Below, in pieces: positions 5,622-5,858 of a DNA stretch of 5,858 nt. Position 1 is the stretch's first letter. Each line of letters opens with the position of its first letter. The notes under the pieces were generated by a model. The model worked only from the letters and a program-made list of their open reading frames with translations, ran no database searches and was not told where the DNA came from. The translations under genes and the position numbers were made by a program. Source of the DNA: Pseudomonadota bacterium (GTDB lineage Bacteria; Pseudomonadota; Gammaproteobacteria; Xanthomonadales; Xanthomonadaceae). Where the stretch lies: assembly GCA_025355485.1 (NCBI GenBank), contig JANXZP010000124.1, positions 1 to 5,858 of the forward strand, in the 5' to 3' direction.

Positions 5622-5858
5622 CACAATCGCCACCACGCCCATGCCGCCGGCGGTGCAGATCGAGATCAATGCGCGACCGGATCCTTTTTCTTTCAGCAGC
5701 TTCGCGGCGGTCGCGACGATGCGTGCGCCAGTCGCGGCGAACGGGTGACCGAGCGCGAGTGACGAGCCCACTACATTCATTTTCGTAGGGTCGATGCTGC
5801 CCAGCGCGCCGCGTCCGAGTTTCGCGCGGCAGTAGTCTTCCGATTCCCACGCGCGCAG
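5613..5858 (-). CDS. Thiolase (acetyl-CoA C-acyltransferase, FadI-like), C-terminal 81 residues
   Basis: This is the 3' end of a thiolase gene whose start lies beyond the right edge. Thiolases cleave 3-ketoacyl-CoA with CoA in fatty-acid beta-oxidation, or run in reverse to condense acetyl-CoA. The visible part holds two catalytic motifs: 'NVVGSSLALGHPFAATGAR' with the active-site His in GHP, and near the end 'SICTAGGMGVVAIVER' with the second catalytic Cys in CTAGGMG. The 'GHPFAATG' wording resembles FadI-type thiolases more than the 'GHPxGATG' of FadA/PhaA, but 81 residues are too few to settle the subfamily. The gene is convergent with the cupin gene and unlikely to be functionally linked to the haem cluster. 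Confidence 0.9.
   Translation of the reverse strand: MRAWESEDYCRAKLGRGALGSIDPTKMNVVGSSLALGHPFAATGARIVATAAKLLKEKGSGRALISICTAGGMGVVAIVER

Noticed and set aside
1..5858. CRISPR arrays, tRNA/rRNA genes, insertion sequences, riboswitches
   Set aside because: No regularly spaced repeats, cloverleaf-like sequences, transposase motifs or known aptamer patterns were seen; gaps between genes are all under 180 bases.

Overview
The window looks like chromosomal DNA from a GC-rich gammaproteobacterium. The protein sequences and the secB and hemD-hemX-hemY neighbourhoods point to Xanthomonadales/Lysobacterales, perhaps a Rhodanobacteraceae-like lineage. That placement is inferred from family resemblance and base composition, not from a search. 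All genes share the same GC-rich codon style. I see no mobile elements, CRISPR arrays, tRNA or rRNA genes, and no sign of recent transfer.

Left part (1-2146), all on the minus strand. Transcription starts near 2146 with a hotdog-fold thioesterase of the YiiD C-terminal type. A small lipoprotein of unknown function follows, ending at a strong hairpin at 1097-1124. A spacer with several inverted repeats and a perfect TATAAT box comes next. Then comes a membrane-anchored rhodanese (YibN-like), and then the 5' part of secB, which has its own likely promoter and runs off the left edge. This resembles the enterobacterial yibN-grxC-secB-gpsA cluster with grxC missing.

Right part (2140-5608), plus strand. 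The genes are hemD (uroporphyrinogen-III synthase), hemX and hemY (inner-membrane proteins genetically linked to haem synthesis), then a small cupin protein. hemX/hemY share an ATGA junction and the cupin begins at the end of hemY, so hemX, hemY and the cupin gene are tightly packed, and hemD is 42 bases upstream. hemD and the thioesterase gene are divergent, and their likely start codons overlap by 7 bases. hemC, often next to hemD, is absent here.

Right edge (5613-5858), minus strand: the C-terminal end of a FadI-like thiolase, convergent with the cupin gene. Only 4 bases separate the two stop codons, and a short perfect palindrome spans both.

Most of the window is ordinary housekeeping sequence. 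I found no convincing undescribed system. The points worth a second look are the interlocked divergent starts, the uncharacterised lipoprotein, the cupin attached to the hemDXY cluster, the missing grxC, and the repeat-rich spacer upstream of the rhodanese gene.
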